A model generated the notes under the pieces. It saw only the letters and a list, made by a program, of their open reading frames with translations, searched no databases and was not told the DNA's origin. The position numbers and the translations under genes are program-made. 64,000 bases of DNA from Mediterranea sp. An20 (GTDB lineage: Bacteria; Bacteroidota; Bacteroidia; Bacteroidales; Bacteroidaceae): NCBI RefSeq assembly GCF_002160055.1, contig NZ_NFJV01000001.1, positions 124,001-188,000 of the forward strand, read 5' to 3'. Shown piece by piece: positions 18,669 to 28,402 of the stretch (its first letter is position 1; each line of letters begins with the position of its first letter).

Positions 18669-18834
18669 TTTCCGTTATCTATGAATTAGGATTATATTTC
18701 TTTCTTCTACCCAAGAGCCTGTCCGGATTTTCCTTTCAGAGCGGCTTACCCTGCCGCACAACGGAAAGCCGTCTTCGGGAACAGTTCTCCCCCTCCTGCC
18801 GGGCAGCATTCAAACAAGCTCTCAAAAAGCGCCA

Positions 18835-18842
18835 CAAAGATA
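18835..18842 (-). promoter_or_regulatory. -7 box for glyS
   Basis: TATCTTTG on the minus strand fits the consensus; it implies a leader of about 160 bases. No -33 element is clear. Confidence 0.4.
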
Positions 18843-18919
18843 GGGATTTATCGTGGAAACCTCTCTGTAAACTCCCTTAATTTTCACGAAAAGCCGCAGA
18901 AAGCCTTCCGAAACGGCAT

Positions 18920-18949
18920 AAAAAAGCTCCCATGCTCACGCACAGGAGC
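18920..18949 (-). terminator. Terminator of tRNA-Leu
   Basis: Read on the minus strand, GCTCCTGTG and CATGGGAGC form a nine-pair stem with one wobble around a six-base loop, directly followed by six T. It lies 50 bases after the tRNA 3' end. Confidence 0.75.
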
Positions 18950-18999
18950 CCCATGAAACACGTTAAAAAAAATAATTGAAAAACATGTGAAAAACAGTG

Positions 19000-19081
19000 T
19001 GCGGATGATAGGACTCGAACCTACACGCCTCGCGGCACCAGATCCTAAGTCTGGCGCGGCTACCAATTACGCCACACCCGC
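19000..19081 (-). tRNA. tRNA-Leu (anticodon TAG)
   Basis: The cloverleaf is complete. The acceptor arm GCGGGTG/CATCCGC has one G-T wobble. The anticodon arm CCAGA-CTTAGGA-TCTGG reads anticodon TAG. A long variable arm typical of leucine tRNAs follows, and the T arm is TAGG-TTCGAGT-CCTA with discriminator A. CCA is not encoded, as is usual in Bacteroidales. Confidence 0.96.
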
Positions 19082-19116
19082 ATATTTGATTTTATTGGTA
19101 ATGTCTTTTGATTGGG

Positions 19117-19147
19117 CAAAGATACATTTTTTTTCTCTTTCAACCAA
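19117..19147 (-). promoter_or_regulatory. tRNA-Leu promoter
   Basis: On the minus strand, TTG (19147-19145), a 20-base spacer and TATCTTTG (19124-19117) match the Bacteroides promoter; the tRNA begins 35 bases later. Confidence 0.55.
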
Positions 19148-19237
19148 CTATCTGCAACAGAAAGTGCAAATGATTTCTATAAATTTTGCTTTAGGAAGCA
19201 GCAAACATCGTCCTATCACACACATTTTCAACATGTT

Positions 19238-19325
19238 ACTTCTTATCTATAGGAAGCATGCTCCCAAGCGGTAAGGAGTGCGCTCCGCATAGCGTGGCAG
19301 GTTGCTCCAAACCGCTTCCGACAGG
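19238..19325. repeat. 22-base tandem array, four units (array 4)
   Basis: Units begin at 19238 (ACTTCTTATC), 19260 (GCTCCCAAGCGGTAAGGAG), 19282 (GCTCCGCATAGCG) and 19304 (GCTCCAAACCGCTTCC), all 22 bases long. The array ends 14 bases before the stop of the S41 peptidase gene and occupies the tRNA-peptidase gap. Confidence 0.7.
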
Positions 19326-19339
19326 CGGGAGAGCGTGTG

Positions 19340-20353
19340 TCAAGGCTGGTTCAGCAAGGCGCGGGCGGCTTCGATGAGGGTATCCCGCCCCTGGTCTTCG
19401 TCCTCGTCGGTCATGTCGAGCTTGACATCGGGGTCGATGCCGAACTCGATGTGCTGCTTCTGCGCGTCCAGCATGGGACTGGCAGAGAAGCGCACCGCCC
19501 AGCCGTTGGGCAGTTCGGAGGAGAAAGGCAAGCCGGAACCGCCGCCGGTCTTGTCGCCCAGCAGGGTGACTTGCGGGAAGCAGTTCATGGAATTGACGAA
19601 ATCGTTGGTGGCGCTGTACGCATGGCGGTTGGTCAGCACAACGACGGGTTTCTGCCAGCGCACGCCGTCGGATGGATCGAGGTAGACGGGTTCGGGGTCG
19701 GAAAAGTCGGAGTGCCCGGGTCCGGTCTTGTGCTGGATGTATCCCGTCAGCACGCGCTCGTTGGTGAAGCGGGCGGCAAGCTTCGAAGCGGTGGTCAGGT
19801 TGCCGCCTCCGTTGTTGCGCACGTCGATGATGAGTCCGTTGCACACGGAGAGATAGAGCAGCATCTCGTCCAGGTTGCCATCGCCGATGCCGGAAGAGAA
19901 GTCGCCGTAGTACACGTATCCGATGTTGTCTTTCAGGATAGTATATTCCGCCCCGCCGCCGATGCGGTAGTCACTGCCCAAATACTGCTCCACCAGCGCC
20001 TCGTCGAAGTTGCGCGGGTAGTCCAGGTACCAGTTCCAGTAGCGTGCCGTGTTCCAGGCGGAGTAAAGGTTGACGTGTCCGTCCTTCAGTTCGGCAAGCA
20101 TGTTGCCCAGCACCTCAAAGAGCGCCTCATCGCCCATGTTGTCCGTAACCTGCGGACTGTAGACGCTGTAGATAGAATCCCAGTCTATCTGCTTGTAGTC
20201 CAAGAAGCAGTAGTGCTCGTCGATGAGCTTCCAGAGAGCCTCGAAATTGCCCCTGGGACTGTTGTCGTACTCGTCTTCTCGAATGCAGCCGCCCAGCACG
20301 AAAGGCAGCGCACACATTATAATAATAGACAGCGGAGAAAGGAAACGTTTCAT
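19340..20353 (-). CDS. S41 family (tricorn/C-terminal-processing) peptidase, lipoprotein
   Basis: Starting at the ATG at 20353, the product has 337 residues, with lipobox PFVLGGC (Cys near residue 22). The longer frame to 20443 runs into the preceding gene and hides this signal, so I rejected it. The S41 core shows GYVYYGDFSSG, the oxyanion segment LIIDVRNNGGGN, the nucleophile region VVVLTNRHAYSATNDFVNS and the catalytic lysine region LLGDKTGGGSG. No PDZ domain is evident. It is a cell-envelope serine peptidase of unknown substrate and the third gene of the parC operon. Confidence 0.88.
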   Translation of the reverse strand: MKRFLSPLSIIIMCALPFVLGGCIREDEYDNSPRGNFEALWKLIDEHYCFLDYKQIDWDSIYSVYSPQVTDNMGDEALFEVLGNMLAELKDGHVNLYSAWNTARYWNWYLDYPRNFDEALVEQYLGSDYRIGGGAEYTILKDNIGYVYYGDFSSGIGDGNLDEMLLYLSVCNGLIIDVRNNGGGNLTTASKLAARFTNERVLTGYIQHKTGPGHSDFSDPEPVYLDPSDGVRWQKPVVVLTNRHAYSATNDFVNSMNCFPQVTLLGDKTGGGSGLPFSSELPNGWAVRFSASPMLDAQKQHIEFGIDPDVKLDMTDEDEDQGRDTLIEAARALLNQP

Positions 20354-20369
20354 TTTTTCGTCCTGTTTT

Positions 20370-21194
20370 TTATCGGTTAGGAAGGAGAGAGAATTGCTTG
20401 ACGAAGCCCACCATGAAGATGTGCGAATAGGCATGCGTATCAATGTGGTTCAGGCTCGACTGCTGGGCATCCCACAGGTAGGTAAAGCGCATCTTGAGCC
20501 GTCCGGCAGGAAAGTCGAGCGACAGCCGGTGGCGCCACGACGGGCGGTTGTGCAGCGAGGTGAAGCGCACCACGCCTCCGGCATTGCCCAGCGAGAAGAT
20601 TTCGTAGTACGACTGCCCGTAGTGGGGTGAGAACATCACTCCGGCCAGGGGAACGTCGAGCTGGTAGCGCAAAGTGAAAGGCACGCGCCGCACGCGGAAG
20701 TCCCACACGGCAGCCACCGAAGCATCCAGCGCCACGGAAGCACGTGCCGAGGCGGGATTGTTGCCGTTGCGCAGGTTCCACACAAAGCCACCCGCCGCAT
20801 CCACCAGTCCGCCCGCCAGCAGCCGCAGATTGCCCGCCTGGCAGAGGCGGTAATGCAGCCCGTAGTTCCAATTCAGGAGAGCCGCCACCGTATTGTTGTT
20901 GTCCACCCGGTTGTGCGTATAATTGGCATAGCCTTGAAAGAATACCTGGCGCATCAGTTTACCGTCCGCCCACCGGGTCTTACGCAGACTCTCGCGCGAC
21001 AAGCGGAACTCCACGCCGCGGTATTCTTGGGGCGAAAGGTAAGTATCATACATATTGGCAAAGCCCACACCATACATCGTAGCCCGCTGGATGGGGCGGT
21101 CAGGCACGGAGTCGGCCGTTTCGCCTCCGGGTGCGGCAGCAGCCCGCATCGCCGGCAGGAGCAGTAACAAGAAGAGTAAAGCAGTTCGTCTCAT
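20370..21194 (-). CDS. DUF3316-like exported protein
   Basis: The 274-residue product has a signal peptide (1-21, ending AMRAAAA). The rest alternates aromatic and polar residues in beta-strand-like stretches (YANYTHNRVDNNNTVAALLN; LRYQLDVPLAGVMFSPHYGQ; RFTYLWDAQQSS), consistent with a small outer-membrane barrel. This matches what I recall of the Bacteroidales DUF3316 family. It starts 11 bases after the parC stop and ends 16 bases before the S41 peptidase start, so all three are one operon. Function is unknown. Confidence 0.75.
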   Translation of the reverse strand: MRRTALLFLLLLLPAMRAAAAPGGETADSVPDRPIQRATMYGVGFANMYDTYLSPQEYRGVEFRLSRESLRKTRWADGKLMRQVFFQGYANYTHNRVDNNNTVAALLNWNYGLHYRLCQAGNLRLLAGGLVDAAGGFVWNLRNGNNPASARASVALDASVAAVWDFRVRRVPFTLRYQLDVPLAGVMFSPHYGQSYYEIFSLGNAGGVVRFTSLHNRPSWRHRLSLDFPAGRLKMRFTYLWDAQQSSLNHIDTHAYSHIFMVGFVKQFSLLPNR

Positions 21195-21205
21195 CGGCAG
21201 TAGGG

Positions 21206-23902
21206 TCAGAAAAGTTTCATTTGTCCGGTCAGCTCGTCCAGAATATCCCCGGGCGACTTATCTTTATCGGGGTCGAGGTTTTCCGGTTCCTCCCCTTCAT
21301 CGTCGGCTTCAGGGGCGGGCAGGGTTCCTGGTTCGGGAGAGCGTGTCGGCTCCAGCTCGTTCACCGTGTCGAGGGTGTAGGTAGTCAGGCGTTTGCCCTT
21401 GGCCTTAAAGCCTTTGACGGCAATGAACTCGTCGGCCTCTACAACCATAGGATCACGGAAAGCATCGTGTCCGCCAAACACCACCTCAAGGCGCGGATAG
21501 GGTTCGTCGGTCAGCAAGATAAGGCGGTTCTTGCGGTTCTCGCCCAAGTAGTTCTGCTTTCGGGCGGTTGCCTCTAAGCAGAAACGCTTGATGTAGGGAT
21601 AGTTTTGCTGGTCGGCATCGTAGAGTACGGCGGTCCATACCTTGTGCGGGTCGAACTTCTCGAGCAGGCGGATGTCCGGCTCATAATGGTTGGCAGGGTC
21701 GAAGTTGGTGGTATAGAAATCGCCGCTCTCCAGGATAACGAGGATACGGTCGTCCGTCTGGAACTCGCCCACGTATTCGCCGCGTCCGTCGTAGTTCAGG
21801 CGCAGCACGTCGCGGTCGAACCACACCTTGCGTCCGCCCAAGGTAGAAGCCCCTCGCTGTTTCAGCACAATCTTGTGTACGGGCAGGCGAGTCAGTATGT
21901 TGCCAATGGCTTGGCGGCCCTTGATTGTGAGCTGACTGAAATCTTCCTCAAACACAATCTTGCGGACGCGGGGGTTTGGCTTGAGGGTGACTTTAATGAC
22001 TTCGGCTTCTCCGTTGGGGTTGGCACTGAAGTAGAGGATGCGTGAATCGGGCTTGCCCTGGGTAACGTCGTACTCGCGGTCGCGCACCACACCGGTCACG
22101 GCAAAGCGCTTCATGTAGCACGTACCGTCCTTGCCGTCGCGGTAGGCCACGTTGTAGATGGTACGTCTGTCGTTCTTCTTGAAGACGTTGATGTAGAGGA
22201 TGTTCTTGCCTACGAACTTCTTATCGGCCACGGGGGTGATGAGGTACTTGCCGTCGCGGTAGAAGATGATGACATCGTCGATAGGCGAACAGTTGGCCAC
22301 AAACTCGTCTTTCTTCAATCCCGTACCGATGAAGCCCTCCTCGCGGTTGATGTAAAGCTTCTCGTTGGCCTCGATGACCTTGGTAGCCTCGATGACGTCG
22401 AAACTGCGCAGTTCGGTACGGCGGGGGAAGTTCTTGCCATACTTCTCGCGGAGCATCCGGAACCAGTCGACGGTGTATTCGGTCAGGCTGGCCAGGTGAC
22501 GGTCGGTTTCGGCGATGTCGGCCTTCATGCGGGCAATTTGCTCCTCAGCCTTGTCGCTGTTGAACTTAAGGATGCGTGCCATCTTTATCTCCATCAGGCG
22601 CAGGATGTCGTCCTTGGTCACCTCGCGGACAAAGGTTGGATAGTAAGGCGTCAGCCTCAGGTCGATGTGTTCGCAGGCGGCATCCATCGACTTGGCCTGC
22701 TCGAACTCGGCATCCTTGTAGATGCGTTCTTCGATGAATATCTTTTCGAGCGAAGCGAAGTGGAGAGCTTCCATCACTTCGGCGCGGTGAATCTCCAGTT
22801 CGCGCTGCAACAGGTGCTTCGTGTTGTCCACCGACTTGCGCAAGACGTCGCTCACGGTAAGGAAATGCGGCTTCTGGTTGTCGATGACACAGCAGTTGGG
22901 CGAAATGTTCACCTCACAGTCGGTAAAGGCATAGAGAGCATCGATGGTCTTGTCGGACGAGACGCCGGGTGCCAGGTGGACCAGAATCTCGACGTTGCCC
23001 GAAGTAAGGTCTTCCACCTTGCGAATCTTGATTTTACCCTTCTCGCTGGCCTTGACGATGGAGTCGCACACACCCGCCACGGTCTTTCCGTAGGGAATCT
23101 CGCGGATGGCCAGCGTCTTGTTGTCCACCTTTTCTATCTTGGAACGGACGCGCACGGAGCCGCCGCGTTCACCGTCGTTGTACTTAGACACGTCGATGCT
23201 GCCGCCCGTCTGGAAGTCGGGATAGAGGGCAAAAGGTTCGCCGTGCAGGTAATGGATGGCAGCCTCGCACAGTTCGTTGAAGTTGTGCGGCAGAATCTTC
23301 GAAGAGAGGCCGACGGCAATGCCCTCCACGCCCTGTGCCAGGAGCAGAGGGAACTTGACGGGCAGGGTGACAGGTTCGCGGTTGCGGCCGTCGTACGACT
23401 GTTTCCACTCGGTAGTCTTGGGATTGAACACCACGTCGAGCGCGAATTTCGTCAGTCGCGCCTCGATGTAACGGGCGGCGGCGGCATCGTCGCCGGTCAG
23501 GATATTGCCCCAGTTGCCCTGGCAGTCGATGAGCAGGTCTTTCTGCCCTAACTGCACCAGTGCGTCCTTGATGGAGGCGTCGCCGTGGGGATGGAATTTC
23601 ATGGCTTCGCCCACGATGTTGGCCACCTTGTTGTATCGTCCGTCCTCCATACGGCGCATGGTATGCAGGATGCGTCGCTGCACGGGCTTCAGTCCGTCCA
23701 TGATATGGGGCACGGCGCGCTCCAGGATGACGTACGACGCATAGTCCAGAAACCAGTTCTGGTACATGCCGTTCAGGCGATGGCGCACTTCGCCGTCGCC
23801 AATGTCTGCCGGTTTATAGTCTGTATGTTCCACGCTCCCGCCGTTGTCACCGGGTTGCGTCAGGTCTAAATCGTCTTTAGGTTCTTCGAAGTCTTCGCTC
23901 AT
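21206..23902 (-). CDS. parC: DNA topoisomerase IV/gyrase subunit A family protein
   Basis: The 898-residue type IIA topoisomerase A subunit starts at the ATG at 23902; the open frame extends to 24031, but that part spans the -7 box. The breakage-reunion domain has LKPVQRRILHTMRRM near residue 71, HPHGDASIKDALVQLGQ (quinolone-determining region) near 104, and the active-site tyrosine in AAAARYIEARLTKF near 145. The C-terminal domain has beta-pinwheel-like repeats and ends in an acidic, proline-rich tail (about 850-898). Among Bacteroidetes this form is annotated as ParC; decatenation rather than supercoiling is likely. Confidence 0.88.
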   Translation of the reverse strand: MSEDFEEPKDDLDLTQPGDNGGSVEHTDYKPADIGDGEVRHRLNGMYQNWFLDYASYVILERAVPHIMDGLKPVQRRILHTMRRMEDGRYNKVANIVGEAMKFHPHGDASIKDALVQLGQKDLLIDCQGNWGNILTGDDAAAARYIEARLTKFALDVVFNPKTTEWKQSYDGRNREPVTLPVKFPLLLAQGVEGIAVGLSSKILPHNFNELCEAAIHYLHGEPFALYPDFQTGGSIDVSKYNDGERGGSVRVRSKIEKVDNKTLAIREIPYGKTVAGVCDSIVKASEKGKIKIRKVEDLTSGNVEILVHLAPGVSSDKTIDALYAFTDCEVNISPNCCVIDNQKPHFLTVSDVLRKSVDNTKHLLQRELEIHRAEVMEALHFASLEKIFIEERIYKDAEFEQAKSMDAACEHIDLRLTPYYPTFVREVTKDDILRLMEIKMARILKFNSDKAEEQIARMKADIAETDRHLASLTEYTVDWFRMLREKYGKNFPRRTELRSFDVIEATKVIEANEKLYINREEGFIGTGLKKDEFVANCSPIDDVIIFYRDGKYLITPVADKKFVGKNILYINVFKKNDRRTIYNVAYRDGKDGTCYMKRFAVTGVVRDREYDVTQGKPDSRILYFSANPNGEAEVIKVTLKPNPRVRKIVFEEDFSQLTIKGRQAIGNILTRLPVHKIVLKQRGASTLGGRKVWFDRDVLRLNYDGRGEYVGEFQTDDRILVILESGDFYTTNFDPANHYEPDIRLLEKFDPHKVWTAVLYDADQQNYPYIKRFCLEATARKQNYLGENRKNRLILLTDEPYPRLEVVFGGHDAFRDPMVVEADEFIAVKGFKAKGKRLTTYTLDTVNELEPTRSPEPGTLPAPEADDEGEEPENLDPDKDKSPGDILDELTGQMKLF

Positions 23903-23963
23903 ATCTGTAGTCTGGGGATTCTGTAAAACGGCTGCTGCAGGGGAGTCCCGACAAGGCCGCAGG

Positions 23964-23971
23964 CAAAAATA
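23964..23971 (-). promoter_or_regulatory. -7 box for the parC operon
   Basis: TATTTTTG on the minus strand, 61 bases upstream of the chosen ATG; it lies inside the longer open frame and argues for the shorter start. Confidence 0.45.
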
Positions 23972-24064
23972 CAAAATTCTGACGAGACACGAAAAGGATT
24001 CGGGAAGATTGTTGCGGAAAACAGGCGGCAAGCTTCACAAGACAACGGCCGGAAACGGCTTATA

Positions 24065-24152
24065 TATGGGAGCGCCCAAGCAAAAGGCTTCGGAGCGGGA
24101 AGCAAAGAGCTTCGGAGCAGGAAGCAAAGGGCTTTGCAACAAACAGCCCATA
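24065..24152. repeat. 22-base tandem array, four units (array 5)
   Basis: Units begin at 24065, 24087, 24109 and 24131. The two middle ones (GCTTCGGAGCGGGAAGC and GCTTCGGAGCAGGAAGC starts) are nearly identical and exactly 22 bases apart. The 416-base gap between parC and the sulfatase maturase holds this array and the promoters of both genes; nothing else is recognisable. Confidence 0.65.
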
Positions 24153-24289
24153 CAGAGGGAGCACCGCGAAGACGGCGAAAGAAACGCAGAAGTTACACCA
24201 GACACGACAACTCATTAGGTTTCAGACGCTTGTCACTTATCTATTCAAATGGAGACACTCCCCATACATGGATATTCGGCAAAATCTCT

Positions 24290-24297
24290 TATCTTTG
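24290..24297 (+). promoter_or_regulatory. -7 box for the sulfatase maturase
   Basis: TATCTTTG lies 21 bases before the ATG at 24319 and inside the longer open frame that begins at 24268, supporting the later start. Confidence 0.5.
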
Positions 24298-24318
24298 TCC
24301 TCCAAACAGATAAGAAAT

Positions 24319-25557
24319 ATGACCACACAGACTTTCGCCCCTTTCGCCCGCCCGCTCTACGTCATGCTGAAGCCCGCAGGCGCGCTCTGCAACTTAGCTT
24401 GCGAGTATTGTTATTATCTGGAAAAAAGCAAGCTTTACCACGACAACCCCAAGCACGTGATGAGCGATGAACTGCTGGAAAAATTCATCCGCGAGTACAT
24501 CGAAGCGCAGACCATGCCGTCGGTGCTCTTCACCTGGCACGGGGGAGAGACGCTGATGCGCCCCCTGGCATTCTACCAGAAGGCTATGGAACTGCAACGC
24601 AAGTATGCCCGCGGACGCACCGTCGACAACTGCATACAGACCAACGGCACGCTGCTGACCGATGAGTGGTGCCGCTTCTTCAAGGAAAACAACTGGCTGG
24701 TAGGCATCTCAATAGACGGCCCGCAGGAATTTCACGACGAGTACCGTAAGAACAAACAGGGACGCCCCTCGTTTGTCAAGGTGATGCGCGGCATCGAACT
24801 GCTGAACAAGCATGGGGTGGAGTGGAACGCCATGGCGGTAGTGAACGACTTCAATGCCGACTATCCGCTGGAGTTCTATCGCTTCTTCAAGAGCATCGGC
24901 TGCCGCTACCTGCAGTTTGCTCCCATCGTGGAACGCATCTTGCCTCACGCCGACGGACGCCACTTGGCGGCTGTCGATGAGACGGACGGGGCGCAGACGC
25001 AACTGGCCGACTTCTCCATTACGCCCGAACAGTGGGGCTCGTTTCTCTGCACCCTGTTCGACGAATGGGTGAAACAAGACGTGGGAAAAATCTTCGTCCA
25101 GCTGTTCGACTCCACGCTTGCCAACTGGGTGGGCGAACAGCCGGGCATCTGCACCCTCGCCAAGACGTGCGGACATGCCGGCGTGATGGAGTTCAACGGC
25201 GATGTCTACTCGTGCGACCACTTTGTCTTTCCGCAATACAAATTAGGAAACATCTACTCGAAAACGCTGGTAGAGATGATGTACAGCCAACGGCAACTGG
25301 ATTTCGGCCAAGCCAAACAGTCGGCCCTGCCCCGCCAATGCCGCGAATGCAATTACCTCTTTGCCTGCAACGGCGAATGCCCCAAGAACCGCTTTGTCCG
25401 TACGGCCGACGGCGAACCGGGGCTGAACTACCTGTGTGCCGGCTACCACCGCTTCTTCACCCACGTGGCGCCCTACATGGACTACATGAAACGCGAACTG
25501 CTGGCCGAACGTGCACCCGCCAACGTGATGGACGCCATCCGCCGCGGGGAGTTGTAG
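24319..25557 (+). CDS. Anaerobic sulfatase-maturating radical SAM enzyme
   Basis: This 412-residue radical SAM/SPASM protein has the cluster motif C24-N-L-A-C28-E-Y-C31 and the following YYLEKSKLY. The SPASM-type cysteine clusters are near residues 275-290 (CGHAGVMEFNGDVYSCDHF) and 340-360 (CRECNYLFACNGECPKNRF). It converts a Cys or Ser of type I sulfatases to formylglycine, here an oxygen-independent reaction suited to a gut anaerobe. No sulfatase gene is nearby. It stands alone and converges on the outer-membrane barrel gene. Confidence 0.93.
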   Translation: MTTQTFAPFARPLYVMLKPAGALCNLACEYCYYLEKSKLYHDNPKHVMSDELLEKFIREYIEAQTMPSVLFTWHGGETLMRPLAFYQKAMELQRKYARGRTVDNCIQTNGTLLTDEWCRFFKENNWLVGISIDGPQEFHDEYRKNKQGRPSFVKVMRGIELLNKHGVEWNAMAVVNDFNADYPLEFYRFFKSIGCRYLQFAPIVERILPHADGRHLAAVDETDGAQTQLADFSITPEQWGSFLCTLFDEWVKQDVGKIFVQLFDSTLANWVGEQPGICTLAKTCGHAGVMEFNGDVYSCDHFVFPQYKLGNIYSKTLVEMMYSQRQLDFGQAKQSALPRQCRECNYLFACNGECPKNRFVRTADGEPGLNYLCAGYHRFFTHVAPYMDYMKRELLAERAPANVMDAIRRGEL

Positions 25558-25579
25558 CTCCCCGCCTCGACGGCCGGGC

Positions 25580-28126
25580 TTATTCGCCGCCCATGCCTCC
25601 CGACGAAGACGAACCGCCGCCTCCGCTCTTCACGTCGTCGTTGCTGATGGTACGCGCCGCCTTCTTCACACTGGCCTTCAACTCACCGAAACGGTAACTG
25701 ATGCTCAGCCCGACACGTGCCTGCGGATAACGGTTCCAGTTTTCCTGGCGGAATCCTGTGCCTTCGGTGTGCGAACTGTACTTCTGGTATTTCTGGAAGA
25801 AATTGCTGGCGTAGGCCGAGAGTGTCAGGCGCTTCTTCAGGAATGACTTGTTCAGGCTGATTGAATAACCCACGAAGTTGCTGCCCTTACCCTGCAACAT
25901 GATATACGGTGTCTGCCCGTAAGCATTCAGGCTGAGGCGCCAGTCGTGCTTGAACGTCTGTTGCGCGCCGCCGAAACCGAAGAAATTCCAGCCGTGGTTC
26001 TCCAGATCGCCCGCGCCTTTCATGTGCACGTAGCCGCCCGACATATTCAAGTAGATACGTGTGTTGGGCGAGGCATTCCAGTTGATGTAGGCGTTCAGAT
26101 TGGCATTGCGGCTCTTTCCGATGTTGCGGTAGGTGGTGTAGAGCACATCCTTGCCCGTCAGGTTGTCGGGGTTCAGCCCCGGAATGTCATCTTCCGATAC
26201 CAAGTTAGTGACGCTCTGTATGCTGTTGTTCGTAAACGAATAGCGTGCGGAGAGGTTGATATTGAACTTCTGCGAGAAGCTGCTGTAGCTAAGGTCTACC
26301 GAGTGGTTCTTCTCGCTGTCCAGATCCGGATTACCCTGACTGACCGCCGACGGGTTGCTGTCGTCCAGATAAGGGTTCAGATACCAGATGCCCGGGCGAT
26401 AGATGCGCATGTTGTAACCGACCCGCACGTTGGAGAAGTCGCTCAGTTTCCATCCCACCGACATGGAAGGCACGGCATCGTTGAAGTGTTTTCTGAAGTC
26501 GTCACCCCTTCCCAACAAGTATTTCACGTTCTGGATGGTATGCTCGTAACGCAGTCCTGCCCGTGCCGAAAGCTTCTTCCAGCGGAGCGCATAACCCAAA
26601 TAGGCTGCCAGAATGTCGTTCTGGTGGCGGTAGTGCGTGCTGTACTCCTCGTCAAACACATAGTCGTCCATCCCGCTGGTACGTTCGTAGCGGTCGTTGT
26701 CCGACGAGTTGTTGCGGCGTATGTATTTGACACCCGTCTCCAGCGTATGCCATTTGCCGATGGGCGTAGTGAAGTCGACCTGCGCGGTATGTTCCACCGT
26801 ATTCTGGCTGTTGTCCATATACAGGTCTTCCAGACGCTTCAGATAATCGGCCCAGTCGGCGCTGTAGTTCGGGTCGATGTCATATTCAGTGTACGACTCC
26901 GAGGCATCGGGGTTTGTGTTAATCTTGTAAGAGACAGTCAGCATCCGGTTCTTCACATGGGGGAAGATGTGCTGGTAGTCGATGCTCCCGTCGATGGAAT
27001 ACCACGATGAGGAGCCGCGGTTGAGCAGGCTGTAGCGGTAAAGCTCGCCCGGTGCCGACGCGAGAGAAGATGTCCCCACGTAGCCCGTACTGCCGTGGTT
27101 GTCGTAGCCGCCGCCCCACAGCCCGAAGGAGGCCGATACGAGGTTCAATGTATCTATCTCGTAGCTGGCTTCCAGACTACCCGACTGGAATTGGTTGTCG
27201 CCTTTGCTGCTGCCTTCATAATCCAGGTTGGCAGTTGTAGACGAAGGTTCCGTGGCGCGCCGGTTTCCGCCGGAATAGCTGCGGGGACTGGTACCGTAGT
27301 CGTAGTTGTAGCGGGCGCTCACTGTCAGTTTTCCGCTCTGTATGGTGCCGAACACGCCGCCGCCTGCGCCCCGGTTGCTTCCGTTGCCGTTCACGGTGAC
27401 GGTATAGCCTTCGAAGCCCCCGCCTTCGGTAATGATGTTCAGGATACCGCCCACGCCTTCGGCATCATACTTCGGTCCCGGATTGGTGATGACCTCGATG
27501 TTCTTGATGGTGTTGGCAGGCATGCTCTTCAGTACCTCTTTAGGATTATTGCTCATCATGTTGTTGGGCTTGCCATTGACGTAGACTTTGAAGCTGCTGC
27601 TTCCGTTCACCTGGATATTGTCCTCACCGTCTACGGTCACCATAGGCACCTTGCGCAGCATCTCCATCAAAGAATTGGTTTCCGAGTCGGGATCGTCTGC
27701 CACGTTGTACGTAATCTTGTCGATGTCCGCCTTGACCAGAGGTTTCTGGGCCACGACCTCCACTTCCTGCAGCACATTGTCGGCAGAGGTAAAGTAGAGA
27801 GTGCCCAAATCCACCTCCTGCCCGTCTTCCTGCACCGTGAAGCTGCGCACGATGTCGTTGCGTCCCACCGAAGTGACGGATACCATAAACTCCCCTTGTC
27901 CCGTGCCCTGCACCAGGAACTTTCCTTCATCGTTGGTCAATACCATTTTCAGGGCCTTGCCGGGCTGCGCTTTCTTTGCCAGCCGGACAGTGGCATAAGA
28001 CTCTCCTTGTAATGTCAGCGAATCGAGCACCAGCCCCTTCACGCGGAAAGAGGCCTGCTTCTGCGCCGTTGCCGTACCGCATATAACACACAGGCACAGC
28101 AGCAACAGCATCTGTTTCAGTTTCAT
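25580..28126 (-). CDS. Outer-membrane beta-barrel protein with carboxypeptidase-regulatory-like domain
   Basis: The 848-residue protein has a signal peptide (1-21), a CarboxypepD_reg-like domain (about 22-110), a plug-like domain (130-235; KPLVKADIDKITYNVADDPDSETNSLMEML in pieces) and a C-terminal barrel of the OMP_b-brl_3 type. It resembles TonB-dependent receptors but ends in a glycine/serine tail (KSGGGGSSSSGGMGGE) instead of the usual aromatic barrel end. The ligand is unknown. No SusD-like partner is adjacent. Confidence 0.85.
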   Translation of the reverse strand: MKLKQMLLLLCLCVICGTATAQKQASFRVKGLVLDSLTLQGESYATVRLAKKAQPGKALKMVLTNDEGKFLVQGTGQGEFMVSVTSVGRNDIVRSFTVQEDGQEVDLGTLYFTSADNVLQEVEVVAQKPLVKADIDKITYNVADDPDSETNSLMEMLRKVPMVTVDGEDNIQVNGSSSFKVYVNGKPNNMMSNNPKEVLKSMPANTIKNIEVITNPGPKYDAEGVGGILNIITEGGGFEGYTVTVNGNGSNRGAGGGVFGTIQSGKLTVSARYNYDYGTSPRSYSGGNRRATEPSSTTANLDYEGSSKGDNQFQSGSLEASYEIDTLNLVSASFGLWGGGYDNHGSTGYVGTSSLASAPGELYRYSLLNRGSSSWYSIDGSIDYQHIFPHVKNRMLTVSYKINTNPDASESYTEYDIDPNYSADWADYLKRLEDLYMDNSQNTVEHTAQVDFTTPIGKWHTLETGVKYIRRNNSSDNDRYERTSGMDDYVFDEEYSTHYRHQNDILAAYLGYALRWKKLSARAGLRYEHTIQNVKYLLGRGDDFRKHFNDAVPSMSVGWKLSDFSNVRVGYNMRIYRPGIWYLNPYLDDSNPSAVSQGNPDLDSEKNHSVDLSYSSFSQKFNINLSARYSFTNNSIQSVTNLVSEDDIPGLNPDNLTGKDVLYTTYRNIGKSRNANLNAYINWNASPNTRIYLNMSGGYVHMKGAGDLENHGWNFFGFGGAQQTFKHDWRLSLNAYGQTPYIMLQGKGSNFVGYSISLNKSFLKKRLTLSAYASNFFQKYQKYSSHTEGTGFRQENWNRYPQARVGLSISYRFGELKASVKKAARTISNDDVKSGGGGSSSSGGMGGE

Positions 28127-28235
28127 TTTGTTTCTGTTATTTAATAAGATATTCGACGAAACGTTCCAAGTCTCCCGCTACCCGACGCAGACAGTCCACA
28201 GACAGATTACGCCCCCCGGCTTTTCAAGAGGGAAA

Positions 28236-28323
28236 CTTCCAAGCGGTAAGAAACGTTTTTCCACGGTATAAGAAGCTACCTTCCAAGCGATAAAGAGCAA
28301 TCCTGTTATATATAAGAAGCAAT
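28236..28323. repeat. 22-base tandem array, four units (array 6)
   Basis: Units begin at 28236 (CTTCCAAGCGGTAAG), 28258 (TTTCCACGGTATAAG), 28280 (CTTCCAAGCGATAAAG) and 28302 (CCTGTTATATATAAG), each followed by AAGC-like sequence in the same register. It shows both half-site types, CCAAG and ATAAG. The 318-base gap also has a TATATTTG box and otherwise nothing. Confidence 0.75.
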
Positions 28324-28402
28324 CCGCTGCTTATCAGCGACATAATACGAAAATCCTTTCGGAATCTTCGTACTGGGAGAAAAATAAAGCATTTCAGCGA
28401 CG

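Larger units (their letters stand above)
18669..18999. other. Non-coding gap between glyS and tRNA-Leu
   Basis: This 331-base stretch holds the glyS -7 box, a weak and uncertain remnant of the 22-base unit near 18740-18830, and the terminator of the tRNA gene. I see no credible gene in it. Confidence 0.5.
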